Part shown: piece by piece, positions 1-5,913 of the stretch
How positions within the stretch are numbered: position 1 is the first letter of the stretch
Layout: every line of letters begins with the position of its first letter
NCBI GenBank assembly: GCA_030667285.1
Contig: DAOUWE010000015.1
Location: forward strand, 1-9,065
Length of the DNA stretch: 9,065 nucleotides
Direction: 5' to 3'
Origin: Candidatus Shapirobacteria bacterium
GTDB lineage: Bacteria; Patescibacteriota; Microgenomatia; UBA12405; JAUWLS01
Notes under the pieces: generated by a model
What the model was told of the DNA's origin: nothing
The model's input: the letters and a program-made list of their open reading frames with translations, nothing else
The model's database searches: none
Translations under genes and position numbers: made by a program

Positions 1-133
1 AGGGAAAATGGCGACCTGGACCGAATCCACCACCAAAGCCGAAACGACGACCAAGGCGTGGGGGAGGATTTCCTCCTCTACGTCCGGTAAAAGGTCCTTG
101 ACCCAAAGGGCCGGTTTTATCTCCTGCGGGCAT
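1..133 (-). CDS. DUF5320-like small Gly/Arg-rich protein, copy 2 (partial, 3' end off window)
   Basis: Reading leftward from an ATG at 133, the frame stays open for 44 codons to the window edge, so the C-terminus is missing. The N-terminus MPAGDKTGPLGQGPFTGRRG resembles the start of DUF5320 proteins (MPxGDxTGPxGxGPxTGR), a family of short proteins of unknown role. After residue 30 it becomes Gly/Phe-rich (FGFGGGFGPG). A perfect AGGAGGT ribosome site sits 4 bases upstream. The first 30 codons match the upstream copy in 84 of 90 bases and 29 of 30 residues (only Ser10 to Leu differs). Its start lies inside the end of the upstream copy (17-bp overlap, different frame), so translation is probably coupled. 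The start, the ribosome site and the paralogy are seen directly. The family name is a memory-based motif match. Function is unknown. Confidence 0.72.
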   Translation of the reverse strand, partial: MPAGDKTGPLGQGPFTGRRGGNPPPRLGRRFGFGGGFGPGRHFP

Positions 134-150
134 TTTTACCTCCTGTTTTA
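44..150 (-). repeat. Direct tandem repeat, copy A (pairs with 198-304)
   Basis: This 107-bp unit holds a ribosome site plus the first 30 codons of the DUF5320-like gene and recurs at 198-304, offset 154 bp. The coding parts differ at 6 of 90 positions, and five of the six affected bases or codons show a bias to silent change: only codon 10 changes the amino acid. This suggests a duplication kept under protein-level selection. Confidence 0.88.
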
Positions 151-287
151 GGTTTAATTGATAATTTTTGTAAGCTAGGTCTTGATCTTTGATTAAGACG
201 ACGACCGAGGCGTGGGGGAGGGTTTCCTCCTCTACGTCCAGTAAAAGGTCCTTGACCTGAAGGACCGGTTTTATCTCCTGCGGGCAT
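117..287 (-). CDS. DUF5320-like small basic protein, copy 1 (56 aa)
   Basis: A complete 56-residue frame from ATG 287 to TAA 117-119. It begins MPAGDKTGPSGQGPFTGRRG, a DUF5320-like N-terminus, then PPPRLGRR. From residue 31 it differs from copy 2: instead of the Gly/Phe-rich tail it has a basic stretch ending in NARRR. The last residues are encoded by the ribosome site and start region of copy 2. This suggests that a tandem duplication cut off the original tail and gave the upstream copy a new one. AGGAGGT lies 4 bases before the ATG, and a strong promoter lies about 60 bp further upstream. It is very rich in Arg, Lys, Gly and Pro and has no membrane segment. DUF5320 proteins have no settled function. 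Nucleic-acid binding would fit the charge but is only a guess. Confidence 0.72.
   Translation of the reverse strand: MPAGDKTGPSGQGPFTGRRGGNPPPRLGRRLNQRSRPSLQKLSIKPKTGGKNARRR
138..144 (-). promoter_or_regulatory. Ribosome binding site AGGAGGT of DUF5320-like copy 2
   Basis: The minus strand reads AGGAGGT-AAAA-ATG. It is a full-consensus Shine-Dalgarno sequence with a short 4-base spacer, embedded in the 3' end of the preceding frame. It fixes the start of copy 2. Confidence 0.8.
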
Positions 288-304
288 TTTTACCTCCTGT
301 TTTA
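198..304 (-). repeat. Direct tandem repeat, copy B (pairs with 44-150)
   Basis: The upstream copy of the 107-bp unit. Identity with copy A stops after the 30th codon on one side and just upstream of the ribosome site on the other, so the promoter is not duplicated. One promoter therefore serves both genes. Confidence 0.88.
292..298 (-). promoter_or_regulatory. Ribosome binding site AGGAGGT of DUF5320-like copy 1
   Basis: The same AGGAGGT-AAAA-ATG arrangement as in copy 2, duplicated along with the gene. It supports 287 as the true start. It contrasts with most other genes of the window, which have weak or no Shine-Dalgarno sequence. Confidence 0.8.
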
Positions 305-337
305 AAAATTAAATTTTATATATTTTACCCACTGGTA

Positions 338-353
338 ATGAATATATATTCAT
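338..353. promoter_or_regulatory. Perfect 16-bp palindrome over the transcription start (candidate operator)
   Basis: ATGAATATATATTCAT is a perfect inverted repeat directly abutting the -10 box (354-359) and covering the predicted transcription start. A dimeric repressor binding here would block the promoter. The sequence is AT-rich, so chance is possible. The position is what makes it notable. A second small inverted repeat, TTACC/GGTAA (325-329 and 334-338), lies just inside the leader. Confidence 0.45.
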
Positions 354-382
354 ATAATAAGCTTGTAAAAGAGATTTGTCAA
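354..382 (-). promoter_or_regulatory. Sigma-70 type promoter for the DUF5320-like genes
   Basis: The minus strand carries TTGACA (377-382), a 17-bp spacer, and TATTAT (354-359). The -35 is perfect, the -10 has one mismatch, and the spacing is optimal. The expected transcription start is near 346-348, giving a leader of about 60 bases before the ATG at 287. It lies in the short gap after the HAD gene stop (393), so the mini-genes can be transcribed independently. Confidence 0.82.
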
Positions 383-392
383 GGGGTGAAAA

Positions 393-1079
393 TTAGATAT
401 GTTTGAGGAGGTCGGAGAGTTTCTTTATCGAAGGAATGGTAATATCCGGAGGTGGTGGGCCATGACGGTTGCTTTCGAAATAAACAACATTCATACCCAA
501 ATCCAAAGCAGGAGTGAGATCGTGCTCGTAATGATCCCCTATTACCAAGGCGTCTTGAGGCTGAAGATGAAAGTAATTTAAGGTATATCGATAAGGATCA
601 GGGCTGGGTTTGTCCTGAGAGAAAAATCCGGTAGGAAGGAGAAGATCAATAAAAGGCAAGAGTTTGGCGGTTTTGAGTTTTAAGAATTTGTTATGAAAGC
701 CACCGGAACTGACGATGGCGATTTTTATTTTCTTTTTTTTGAGAGTTTTTAGTAAATCTTTTGCTCCGGGAGAGGATTTTATGACTTGGGGGAGAAAATC
801 GAACCACCAACTCAGAAGGTCGTGAGTCTCTTCAGGAGTCAATTTCAGTTCGTGAGCGGCGCGGGACCAAACGTAGTAGCCGACTCCATCTACCCGAAGG
901 GATTTAGGCTCTTGACGAGCTTGGATCATGTATTTTTTGTGGAGTTTAAGCAATTTTCCAGGTGGAAGGCCGAGTTTTTTTTGGGCGCGTTGGTCAATGA
1001 GTTTAAGTATCCGGGGCCAAGAGCCGATGTTGTCAATAAGGGTGTCATCCAGATCAAAAATGACAAGTTTTTTAGTCAT
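393..1079 (-). CDS. HAD-superfamily hydrolase (phosphatase-like)
   Basis: This 228-residue protein has all four haloacid dehalogenase (HAD) motifs. Motif I is FDLDDTL with the nucleophile Asp9 and the acid/base Asp11. Motif II is VSSGG with Ser124 or Ser125. Motif III is DKPSPDPY with Lys157. Motif IV is GDHYEHD with Asp182 and Asp187. Residues about 20-95 form the helical cap typical of subfamily I (phosphoglycolate phosphatase or pyrimidine nucleotidase-like enzymes). Such enzymes remove phosphate from small metabolites in the cytoplasm with Mg2+. The exact substrate cannot be read from the sequence. There is no signal peptide. The gene is divergent from trxB with only 15 bp between start codons. 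No Shine-Dalgarno precedes the ATG, and a TATACT box ends 7 bases before it, suggesting a leaderless message. Confidence 0.93.
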   Translation of the reverse strand: MTKKLVIFDLDDTLIDNIGSWPRILKLIDQRAQKKLGLPPGKLLKLHKKYMIQARQEPKSLRVDGVGYYVWSRAAHELKLTPEETHDLLSWWFDFLPQVIKSSPGAKDLLKTLKKKKIKIAIVSSGGFHNKFLKLKTAKLLPFIDLLLPTGFFSQDKPSPDPYRYTLNYFHLQPQDALVIGDHYEHDLTPALDLGMNVVYFESNRHGPPPPDITIPSIKKLSDLLKHI

Positions 1080-1086
1080 TGAGGAA

Positions 1087-1092
1087 AGTATA
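1087..1092 (-). promoter_or_regulatory. Candidate -10 box (TATACT) of the HAD gene
   Basis: The minus strand reads TATACT-TTCCTCA-ATG: a -10-like hexamer ending 7 bases before the start codon, with no Shine-Dalgarno. Transcription would begin at or next to the ATG. No convincing -35 is seen. It overlaps the -10 candidate of trxB on the other strand (1091-1096). Confidence 0.45.
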
Positions 1093-1096
1093 TAAT
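1091..1096 (+). promoter_or_regulatory. Candidate -10 box (TATAAT) of trxB
   Basis: A consensus TATAAT overlaps the annotated trxB ATG (1095). If used, transcription would begin at about 1103-1104, exactly at the second in-frame ATG (1104), giving a leaderless message for a protein starting MNVYEIVVIG. No good -35 lies at the right distance. The alternative is translation from 1095 using GAGG at 1081-1084. Confidence 0.42.
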
Positions 1097-2030
1097 GAAA
1101 ATCATGAATGTATACGAGATAGTGGTTATTGGCTCAGGACCGGCGGGGTGGACGGCGGGGATTTATGGAGTGCGAGCGGGCCTGGGGGTCTTGGTGATTG
1201 AGGGAGATCAGCCCGGAGGACAGTTAACAATCACGACTAAAGTGGATAATTATCCCGGATTTCCTGACGGAGTAAATGGGGCGGAATTAATGGAAAAAAT
1301 GAAGAAACAGGCGGTGAATTTGGGAGTGGAAGTTAAGAGAGGAGTGGTGAAAGGAATTGGATTGGAGACCTCTTTTTTGGTGAAACTGAATTCAAGAGAA
1401 AAAATAGAGGCAAGGTCGGTGATAGTGGCGACAGGGGCAAGAGCGAGGTGGCTGGAAATCCCCGGAGAAAAAGAACTGATGGGAAAGGGAGTGTCGGGAT
1501 GCGCAACCTGTGATGGAATGTTTTTTAAAGACGGAGAAGTGGCGGTAATAGGAGGAGGAAACAGCGCAGTGGAAGAAGCCTTATTTTTGGCTAAATTTGC
1601 GAAGAAAGTTTATGTAGTTCACAGAAGAGATGAGTTGAGGGCAAACAAGACAGAACAAAAAAGGCTTTTCGACAATTCAAAAATAGAAATGGTGTGGAAC
1701 AGTAAAGTAAAAGAGTTTCTAGGAAAAGAAAACTTGGAAGGGTTGAGGTTGATGGACAAGGAAGGAGAAAAGATTTTGAAAGTAGAAGGCGCGTTTGTGG
1801 CTATAGGGAGGGATCCGGCGACAGAGTTTTTGAAAGGAGTGGTTGAGTTAATGGAGAGCGGACATGTAAAAACAGGATTTTTGGAAACAGAGACAATGAC
1901 CAGCGTAGAAGGAATATTTGCGGCGGGAGATTGCGTGGATAAAACATTTCGACAGGCGATAGTGGCGGCAGGGGCAGGATGTAAGGCAGGGATGGAGGTA
2001 GAAAAATGGCTGACAAATAGAGGTGAATGA
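1095..2030 (+). CDS. trxB: Thioredoxin reductase (NADPH, FAD)
   Basis: A 311-residue flavoprotein of normal length for bacterial low-molecular-weight thioredoxin reductase. It carries electrons from NADPH through FAD to a redox disulfide that reduces thioredoxin in the cytoplasm. Motifs in order: FAD-binding GSGPAG (13-18), GGQL (41-44), redox-active CATC (Cys136 and Cys139) followed by Asp140, NADPH-binding GGGNSA (153-158), HRRDE (176-180, typical of NADPH preference), and the FAD motif AAGDC (276-280) with RQA (286-288). The start is uncertain: ATG 1095 has a weak GAGG ribosome site 10 bases upstream, while ATG 1104 would suit a leaderless transcript and fits the family N-terminus equally well. 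The gene is divergent from the HAD gene. The glycosyltransferase start follows 12 bp after the stop, so they may be cotranscribed, though that gene also seems to have its own -10. Confidence 0.96.
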   Translation: MKIMNVYEIVVIGSGPAGWTAGIYGVRAGLGVLVIEGDQPGGQLTITTKVDNYPGFPDGVNGAELMEKMKKQAVNLGVEVKRGVVKGIGLETSFLVKLNSREKIEARSVIVATGARARWLEIPGEKELMGKGVSGCATCDGMFFKDGEVAVIGGGNSAVEEALFLAKFAKKVYVVHRRDELRANKTEQKRLFDNSKIEMVWNSKVKEFLGKENLEGLRLMDKEGEKILKVEGAFVAIGRDPATEFLKGVVELMESGHVKTGFLETETMTSVEGIFAAGDCVDKTFRQAIVAAGAGCKAGMEVEKWLTNRGE

Positions 2031-2036
2031 TAGAAT
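2028..2036 (+). promoter_or_regulatory. Extended -10 (TGATAGAAT) before the glycosyltransferase gene
   Basis: TGATAGAAT is an extended -10 (TGn plus TAGAAT) ending 6 bases before the ATG at 2043. Its TGA is also the trxB stop codon. A near-consensus CTGACA lies at 2010-2015, but the 15-bp spacer is short. The 12-mer GAATGATAGAAT here recurs exactly before the gene at 8801. Only a weak AGGA could act as a ribosome site, so a leaderless or very short-leader message is plausible. Confidence 0.5.
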
Positions 2037-2042
2037 CAGGAA

Positions 2043-3143
2043 ATGAAGATAGGGCTGGTTCATGATTATCTAAGAGAGTTCGGAGGAGCTGAAAGAGTTT
2101 TGCGTGTTCTTTCGGATATGTATCCCGAAGCACCGATTTATACAGCGTTTTCGGTGAAAAACTCTAGGGCAGAGAAAGAATTTAAAGACAGAAAGATTAA
2201 AGAGAGTTGGTTAGCGCCTTTGTTGAAATTCGGGAAACTGTATAGTCCCTTGAGATTTTTGGCACCGGTGGTCTGGAAGAGCATGGATTTGTCTTCGTTT
2301 GACGTGGTAATAACGTCAGCCAGCTGGTATATAACGCGAGGTTTTAAGGTTGGAAAAAATACAAAGGTGATTTGCTATTGTCATACTCCCCCGCGATATT
2401 TGTATGGGTATAAGACTTCGGTGGAGTGGCGGAAATACTGGCCGGTTAGAGTGTACGCAGTGATAGTCAATCATTTTCTAAGAATTTATGATTTTTGGTC
2501 GGCAGGAACAGTGGACAAATGGCTGGTTAATTCAAAAAACGTGGCCGGAAGAGTGAGAAAGTTTTACAAAAAAGAATCGGAGGTGGTTTATCCACCGGTG
2601 GAAGTGGAAGGAATAATAAAAGCGAGTAAGGGAGTAATCAAAAAAAATTACTTTTTGATTGTGTCGAGATTAGTGGGAGCGAAGGGGCTGGAAGAAGCGG
2701 TAAAAGCGGCGAATAAACTGGGTTTTGAATTACGAATAGTGGGAGAAGCGGCCGGGTTTTCGGGAGTGGAAGAAAAAATCAAAAAACCGGGCGGAAAAAA
2801 CGTAAAACTTCTGGGGAGAGTAAGTGATGAAAAACTATACGAACTGTACGCAGAAGCGAAAGGATTCATAGCTTTGGCTCAAGAAGAAGATTTTGGAATG
2901 GCAGTGGTGGAAGCGATGGCATCCGGAACGGCAGTAATTGCGTTTAAAGGAGGGGGTTTCAGAGAGTCAGTGGTTGATGGAAAAACAGGGGTGTTTATAG
3001 AGGCAGTGGATGAGGAGACGATAGGAAAGGCGCTGAAGAGGTTTTCGAAGATTAAGTGGAAGAAGGAGGAAATTCAGAAATGGGCGAGGGGGTTTTCAAG
3101 GGAGGAGTTTGAGAGGAGAATGAGAAAAGTTGTGAAGGGTTAA
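2043..3143 (+). CDS. Glycosyltransferase family 4 (group 1) protein
   Basis: This 366-residue protein has the GT-B layout of retaining GT4 enzymes, which move a sugar from a nucleotide-sugar donor to a lipid- or sugar-linked acceptor on the cytoplasmic membrane face. The N-terminal domain begins KIGLVHDYL with GGAERV (14-19), typical of GT4. YCHTPPRYLYG (112-122) and YPPVE (183-187) lead to the C-terminal domain. There, IVSRLVGAKG (206-215) and the EX7E motif EDFGMAVVE (Glu282 and Glu290), followed by a Gly-rich segment (GGGFRESV), bind the donor. The motif set resembles mannosyltransferases of the WbaZ kind, but donor and acceptor cannot be decided. There is no transmembrane helix of note. 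The last 92 bp overlap the convergent exonuclease gene. A role in surface polysaccharide is an inference. Confidence 0.92.
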   Translation: MKIGLVHDYLREFGGAERVLRVLSDMYPEAPIYTAFSVKNSRAEKEFKDRKIKESWLAPLLKFGKLYSPLRFLAPVVWKSMDLSSFDVVITSASWYITRGFKVGKNTKVICYCHTPPRYLYGYKTSVEWRKYWPVRVYAVIVNHFLRIYDFWSAGTVDKWLVNSKNVAGRVRKFYKKESEVVYPPVEVEGIIKASKGVIKKNYFLIVSRLVGAKGLEEAVKAANKLGFELRIVGEAAGFSGVEEKIKKPGGKNVKLLGRVSDEKLYELYAEAKGFIALAQEEDFGMAVVEAMASGTAVIAFKGGGFRESVVDGKTGVFIEAVDEETIGKALKRFSKIKWKKEEIQKWARGFSREEFERRMRKVVKG

Positions 3144-4083
3144 AAAGAGAGGGTTGAGAGGAAGGGGTTTTGTTTTTTAAGAGTAAGGTTTTAGGAGCAA
3201 GGTCTTTTTCAACACGGGAAACAAGGGAGCGAAAGTTTAATTTTTGAAAAGTGGTTTTAAAGTTTTCCAGTTTTTTTTCTTTCCAGCGTGTTTTTTTAAG
3301 GGAAAACTTGAGAGGAACAGTGTCTATAATTTGGGCCAATTTTTGTGAAAGATAGGCGTCTTCTTTGCTTTTTTCTATTTTTTCTCTTAGATTCGGCTTA
3401 AGTTTGTCGAGGTTTTTGTAGATATTGTCTAGTGTTCGAAACTCAGCCAGAAGAGTTGTGGCAGTTTTGGGACCAACACCGACAATGCCGGGATAGTTAT
3501 CAGAAGGGTCCCCCATCAAGGCCTTGAGATCAACGACTTGAGCAGGATTGACACTTAATTTTTCTTTAACTTCTTTGGGTCCAAAAACTTGAGTGACAGA
3601 AAAACCACGAACAGGCATGAAGAGTCTTACCTTGGAAGTGACCAATTGCATGAGATCTTTATCGCCGGTAATGATGGTGACTTTTTTAGATTTCCGGGGT
3701 GAGGTTTTAGGAGTTAAAGAAAGAAATTTTTTGGATAGGGTGGCTAAAAGATCATCTGCTTCGTAACCTTTTTTCATAAAGGTGGCTATTTTCAGGTTTT
3801 TTAAAAGATCGTGAGTGAGAGGAATTTGAGAAATAAGATCCGGGTCGGTGGGCTTTCGATTGGCACGATAAGCAATGTAAAGATCGTTTCTAAAATTGGG
3901 TCCCGGAGGATCCATGCAAACAGCTAAATAATCCGGTTTTAGTTCTCTGATGCTTTTTAAAAGCATGGTGGAAAAACCGTAGACAGCATTGACCTGGCCC
4001 AAGCCCGGAGTTTTTAATTTAGGGAGGGCGTGATAGGCACGATGAAGGATGGCATGGCCGTCTATAAGAAGAAGGTGATTCAC
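3052..4083 (-). CDS. 5'-3' exonuclease (DNA polymerase I N-terminal-type flap nuclease), stand-alone
   Basis: A 343-residue protein homologous to the 5'-3' exonuclease domain of DNA polymerase I, without a polymerase part. Such enzymes remove 5' flaps and RNA primers in replication and repair. Seen: LIDGHAILHRAYHA with metal ligand Asp8, FRNDLYIAYRANR (65-77), GYEADD (106-111), ITGDKDLMQL with Asp141 and Asp143, and GDPSDNYPGIVGVGPKTA (191-208) with Asp192 and Asp195 plus the helix-hairpin-helix. All expected acidic metal ligands are present. The start is GTG (4081-4083), with no Shine-Dalgarno but an extended -10 seven bases upstream. From about residue 300 the chain becomes a Ser/Pro-rich tail. 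Its last 30 residues are encoded antisense to the glycosyltransferase C-terminus, so the tail probably arose by stop loss and read-through. Confidence 0.94.
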   Translation of the reverse strand: MNHLLLIDGHAILHRAYHALPKLKTPGLGQVNAVYGFSTMLLKSIRELKPDYLAVCMDPPGPNFRNDLYIAYRANRKPTDPDLISQIPLTHDLLKNLKIATFMKKGYEADDLLATLSKKFLSLTPKTSPRKSKKVTIITGDKDLMQLVTSKVRLFMPVRGFSVTQVFGPKEVKEKLSVNPAQVVDLKALMGDPSDNYPGIVGVGPKTATTLLAEFRTLDNIYKNLDKLKPNLREKIEKSKEDAYLSQKLAQIIDTVPLKFSLKKTRWKEKKLENFKTTFQKLNFRSLVSRVEKDLAPKTLLLKNKTPSSQPSLFNPSQLFSFSSQTPPLKTPSPISEFPPSST

Positions 4084-4090
4084 AGGGTTT

Positions 4091-4099
4091 ATTTTATCA
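4091..4099 (-). promoter_or_regulatory. Extended -10 (TGATAAAAT) of the exonuclease gene
   Basis: The minus strand reads TGATAAAAT, then AAACCCT, then the GTG start. The box ends 7 bases before the start codon and no Shine-Dalgarno is present, fitting a leaderless mRNA. It resembles the boxes at 2028-2036 and 8787-8795 (TGATAGAAT). Confidence 0.55.
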
Positions 4100-4154
4100 T
4101 TTGATTGACTGGGGGTGGTGAGCTAGTGGCCCATTGTGTAAGATTAGTGCAGGT

Positions 4155-5120
4155 ATGGAACAACATCCTATTCCACAACAAATTTCGTCCTACGAGTTCA
4201 AACTGGTGGGAGACATGACATTGAAGCAGTTTGGAAAATTGGCAGTGGGAATAGTGCTGGGCCTTATTCTTTTTTCGTCGAGCTTGCCGTTCCTTATTAA
4301 GTGGTTCTTGATAATTTTGTGTGTTGGAGGCGGAGCGGCGTCGGCTTTTGTTCCCTATCAAGACAGGCCTTTAGAAATGTGGTTTTCGTATTTGATAAAA
4401 AGAATTTATTCACCAACGATTTATCTTTACCAAAAAAAAAGCGATCCGAATTGGCTGGATCTGAACGAGCAATTTAAAGGGGGAAAGAAAAAGAAAGAGA
4501 AGGTGGAGATGAAGGAAAAAGGCAAAGTGAGTGAGTTTATTTCTTCTTTGCCTGAAGAAGACGTAGACACAGGGCTGGGAAAAATTAGGATCGACAAAAG
4601 AAAGGCAGGGGTGGATGAAAAAGAAAAGCTAAGGAGAAAATACGAGAGCGGAGCGGAAAAACTCCAAGTGATAGAAACGAAGACAGAGGAAGATAAGGGA
4701 GCGAAAGAAGTCCCGCAGAGCGGGATCCCCGGTGATCATGATTCAAGCGGGCGGGAAAAGACAGGGTTGGATTTGCAAAGAAAAATAAGCCAAGCAACAG
4801 CAGATGTACAACATTCTCAGATTCCAATGCCAAAAACACCGAATATACCAAATATTATAGTAGGAATGGTTTTTGACGAGGAAGGAAAAATTGTGGAAAG
4901 TGCGATAGTGGAAATTCAAGATCTTAAAGGGAACCCGATGAGAGCTTTACGGACGAATGCTTTGGGACAATTTCAAACAGCATCGCCATTAAGGAGCGAG
5001 GGATATGTAGTAATTACAGAAAAGGAAGGCATTAGCTTTGATATACTTAAAATTAAGCTGACCGGTGAAATAGTACAACCGATAAGAATAAAAGCAAGGT
5101 CAGCAAAGATATTAAATTAG
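4155..5120 (+). CDS. PrgI-family membrane protein with C-terminal carboxypeptidase-regulatory-like domain
   Basis: A 321-residue protein. Its start MEQHPIPQ followed by EFKLVGDMTLKQFGKL is typical of PrgI-family proteins next to VirB4 in Patescibacteria. Two hydrophobic spans (about 27-44 and 46-66) make an inner-membrane hairpin. PYQDRPLEMW and the YSPTIYLYQ segment follow, as in the family. Residues about 105-230 are a charged, disordered-looking linker holding a hairpin-type DNA module (VPQSGIPG). Residues about 236-315 (VGMVFDEEGKIVESAIVEI ... TNALGQF) look like a small beta-sandwich of the carboxypeptidase regulatory-like (CarboxypepD_reg) type, an unusual addition. The frame is open from TTG 4134, but ATG 4155 gives the conserved N-terminus. 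A TAAGAT box (4139-4144) may be its -10. It is probably the small membrane partner of VirB4 in a type IV secretion-like machine. Confidence 0.85.
   Translation: MEQHPIPQQISSYEFKLVGDMTLKQFGKLAVGIVLGLILFSSSLPFLIKWFLIILCVGGGAASAFVPYQDRPLEMWFSYLIKRIYSPTIYLYQKKSDPNWLDLNEQFKGGKKKKEKVEMKEKGKVSEFISSLPEEDVDTGLGKIRIDKRKAGVDEKEKLRRKYESGAEKLQVIETKTEEDKGAKEVPQSGIPGDHDSSGREKTGLDLQRKISQATADVQHSQIPMPKTPNIPNIIVGMVFDEEGKIVESAIVEIQDLKGNPMRALRTNALGQFQTASPLRSEGYVVITEKEGISFDILKIKLTGEIVQPIRIKARSAKILN
4711..4762 (+). repeat. Hairpin module in the PrgI linker (modules A and D)
   Basis: TCCCGC-AGA-GCGGGA (4711-4725) is a perfect 6-bp stem with a 3-base loop, coding VPQSGI. It matches TTCCGC-GGA-GCGGAA in VirB4 (5962-5976), where one stem pair changes from C-G to T-A. 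The following part (about 4732-4762, containing ATGATTcaAGCG, coding DHDSSGREKT) resembles VirB4 7833-7867 (GTGATTttAGCG, coding SRDFSEGRKEKT). Confidence 0.6.
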
Positions 5121-5130
5121 AAATCTGCCC

Positions 5131-5913
5131 ATGAGCAATGATGTCCAGATAGCAATAAAAGGTAGTACGCAAGAGCACTTATCTCTTGAAGACGTTAGGG
5201 ACGGAATAGTGATCCTTAAGGATGGATCTTGTGCAGCGGTGATGGGACTCTCTTCAGTGAATTTTGATCTGTTGTCCGAAAGAGAGCAGGCGGCTTTGAT
5301 TTATGCGTATGGAGGAATATTGAACTCTTTGACTTTTCCGATACAAATAATGATCCGATCTAATATTAAAGATGTTTCTGAATATGTGAAAAGCTTGATG
5401 GAAAAAGAAAGAGAGCAAACGAATGAGTTGTTGCAAGAAAGAATTAGATCTTATAGGAATTTTGTGGAAGAGGTGGTTAAAAAAAATAATGTTTTGACCA
5501 AGAGTTTTTACGTGGTGGTGCCTTTTTTGTCTTTAGAACTGGGGATAAAGACGGCGGCACAAACGATGCCGTTAGGAAATAAAAAAAGGGGGGCGCAGAA
5601 ACTCCCCTATTCCAAGGACTATATTTTGGAAAAAGCAAAGGCAGTCTTGGATTCAAAGATAGATCACATAATTAGAGCTTTCGGAAGACTTGGTTTGCAA
5701 GTTAAACAGCTAGAGAATAAAGAACTGATACAGCTTTTTTACGAGATTTACAATGAAGATGTAACTAGTTCCCAAAAAATTGAGACGACTAATTACACGG
5801 CAGTGACTGTGGAAAGCGTGGGGGTTGAGAAGGAAAAAGGGGTAGTGGGAAAGCCGACATCGGTGGAACCCCAGGCCAAATCCGGGACGACGAATGAGGA
5901 GGCGGTAAAGTGA
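5131..5913 (+). CDS. TraC-like / VirB4 N-terminal-domain-like protein
   Basis: A 260-residue soluble protein located 10 bp after the PrgI gene and overlapping the VirB4 start by 4 bp (GTGA). The core SLEDVRDGIVILKDGSCAAV, then NFDLLSEREQAALIYAYG and LTFPIQIMIRS, resembles the N-terminal domain found in VirB4/TraC-type conjugation ATPases. In Patescibacteria this part is commonly a separate protein annotated TraC-like. Residues 80-120 are probably coiled coil, 158-200 helical, and 212-260 a low-complexity tail with PQAKSGT, perhaps a worn copy of the PQAE module. It has no Walker motifs, so it is not an ATPase itself. It likely docks on or regulates the VirB4 next door. No Shine-Dalgarno is visible before ATG 5131, so translation probably relies on coupling to the PrgI gene. 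Confidence 0.8.
   Translation: MSNDVQIAIKGSTQEHLSLEDVRDGIVILKDGSCAAVMGLSSVNFDLLSEREQAALIYAYGGILNSLTFPIQIMIRSNIKDVSEYVKSLMEKEREQTNELLQERIRSYRNFVEEVVKKNNVLTKSFYVVVPFLSLELGIKTAAQTMPLGNKKRGAQKLPYSKDYILEKAKAVLDSKIDHIIRAFGRLGLQVKQLENKELIQLFYEIYNEDVTSSQKIETTNYTAVTVESVGVEKEKGVVGKPTSVEPQAKSGTTNEEAVK
5896..5902 (+). promoter_or_regulatory. Strong ribosome binding site GAGGAGG for VirB4
   Basis: GAGGAGG lies 7 bases before the GTG at 5910, inside the end of the TraC-like gene. It decides the VirB4 start and allows initiation at the GTGA overlap in addition to translational coupling. Confidence 0.8.

Noticed and set aside
44..304. A CRISPR array suggested by repeats in the left 300 bp
   Set aside because: There are only two copies of a 107-bp unit, which is a duplicated coding start with its ribosome site, not short repeats with regular spacers.
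786..1082. A plus-strand frame opposite the HAD gene
   Set aside because: The minus-strand HAD frame has all four catalytic motifs. The plus-strand product has none.
3144..3185. A terminator after the glycosyltransferase gene (T-rich stretch near 3168-3178)
   Set aside because: No hairpin precedes the T run, and the stretch is coding sequence of the exonuclease on the other strand.
4134..4154. TTG at 4134 as start of the PrgI-like protein
   Set aside because: It adds MCKISAG before the family-typical MEQHPIPQ start and has no ribosome site. ATG 4155 is preferred.
5587..5608. AGGGG/CCCCT inverted repeat around GCGCAGAAACT in the TraC-like gene as another hairpin module
   Set aside because: The arms are only 5 bp with a long loop, and the peptide (RGAQKLP) matches no module. 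It is kept only as a possible worn copy.
5863..5890. CCCCAGGCCAAATCC (peptide PQAKSGT) in the TraC-like tail as a module C copy
   Set aside because: It resembles CCCGCAGGCCGAGATCC but needs gaps to align and has no hexad after it. The similarity is too weak to list as a repeat.
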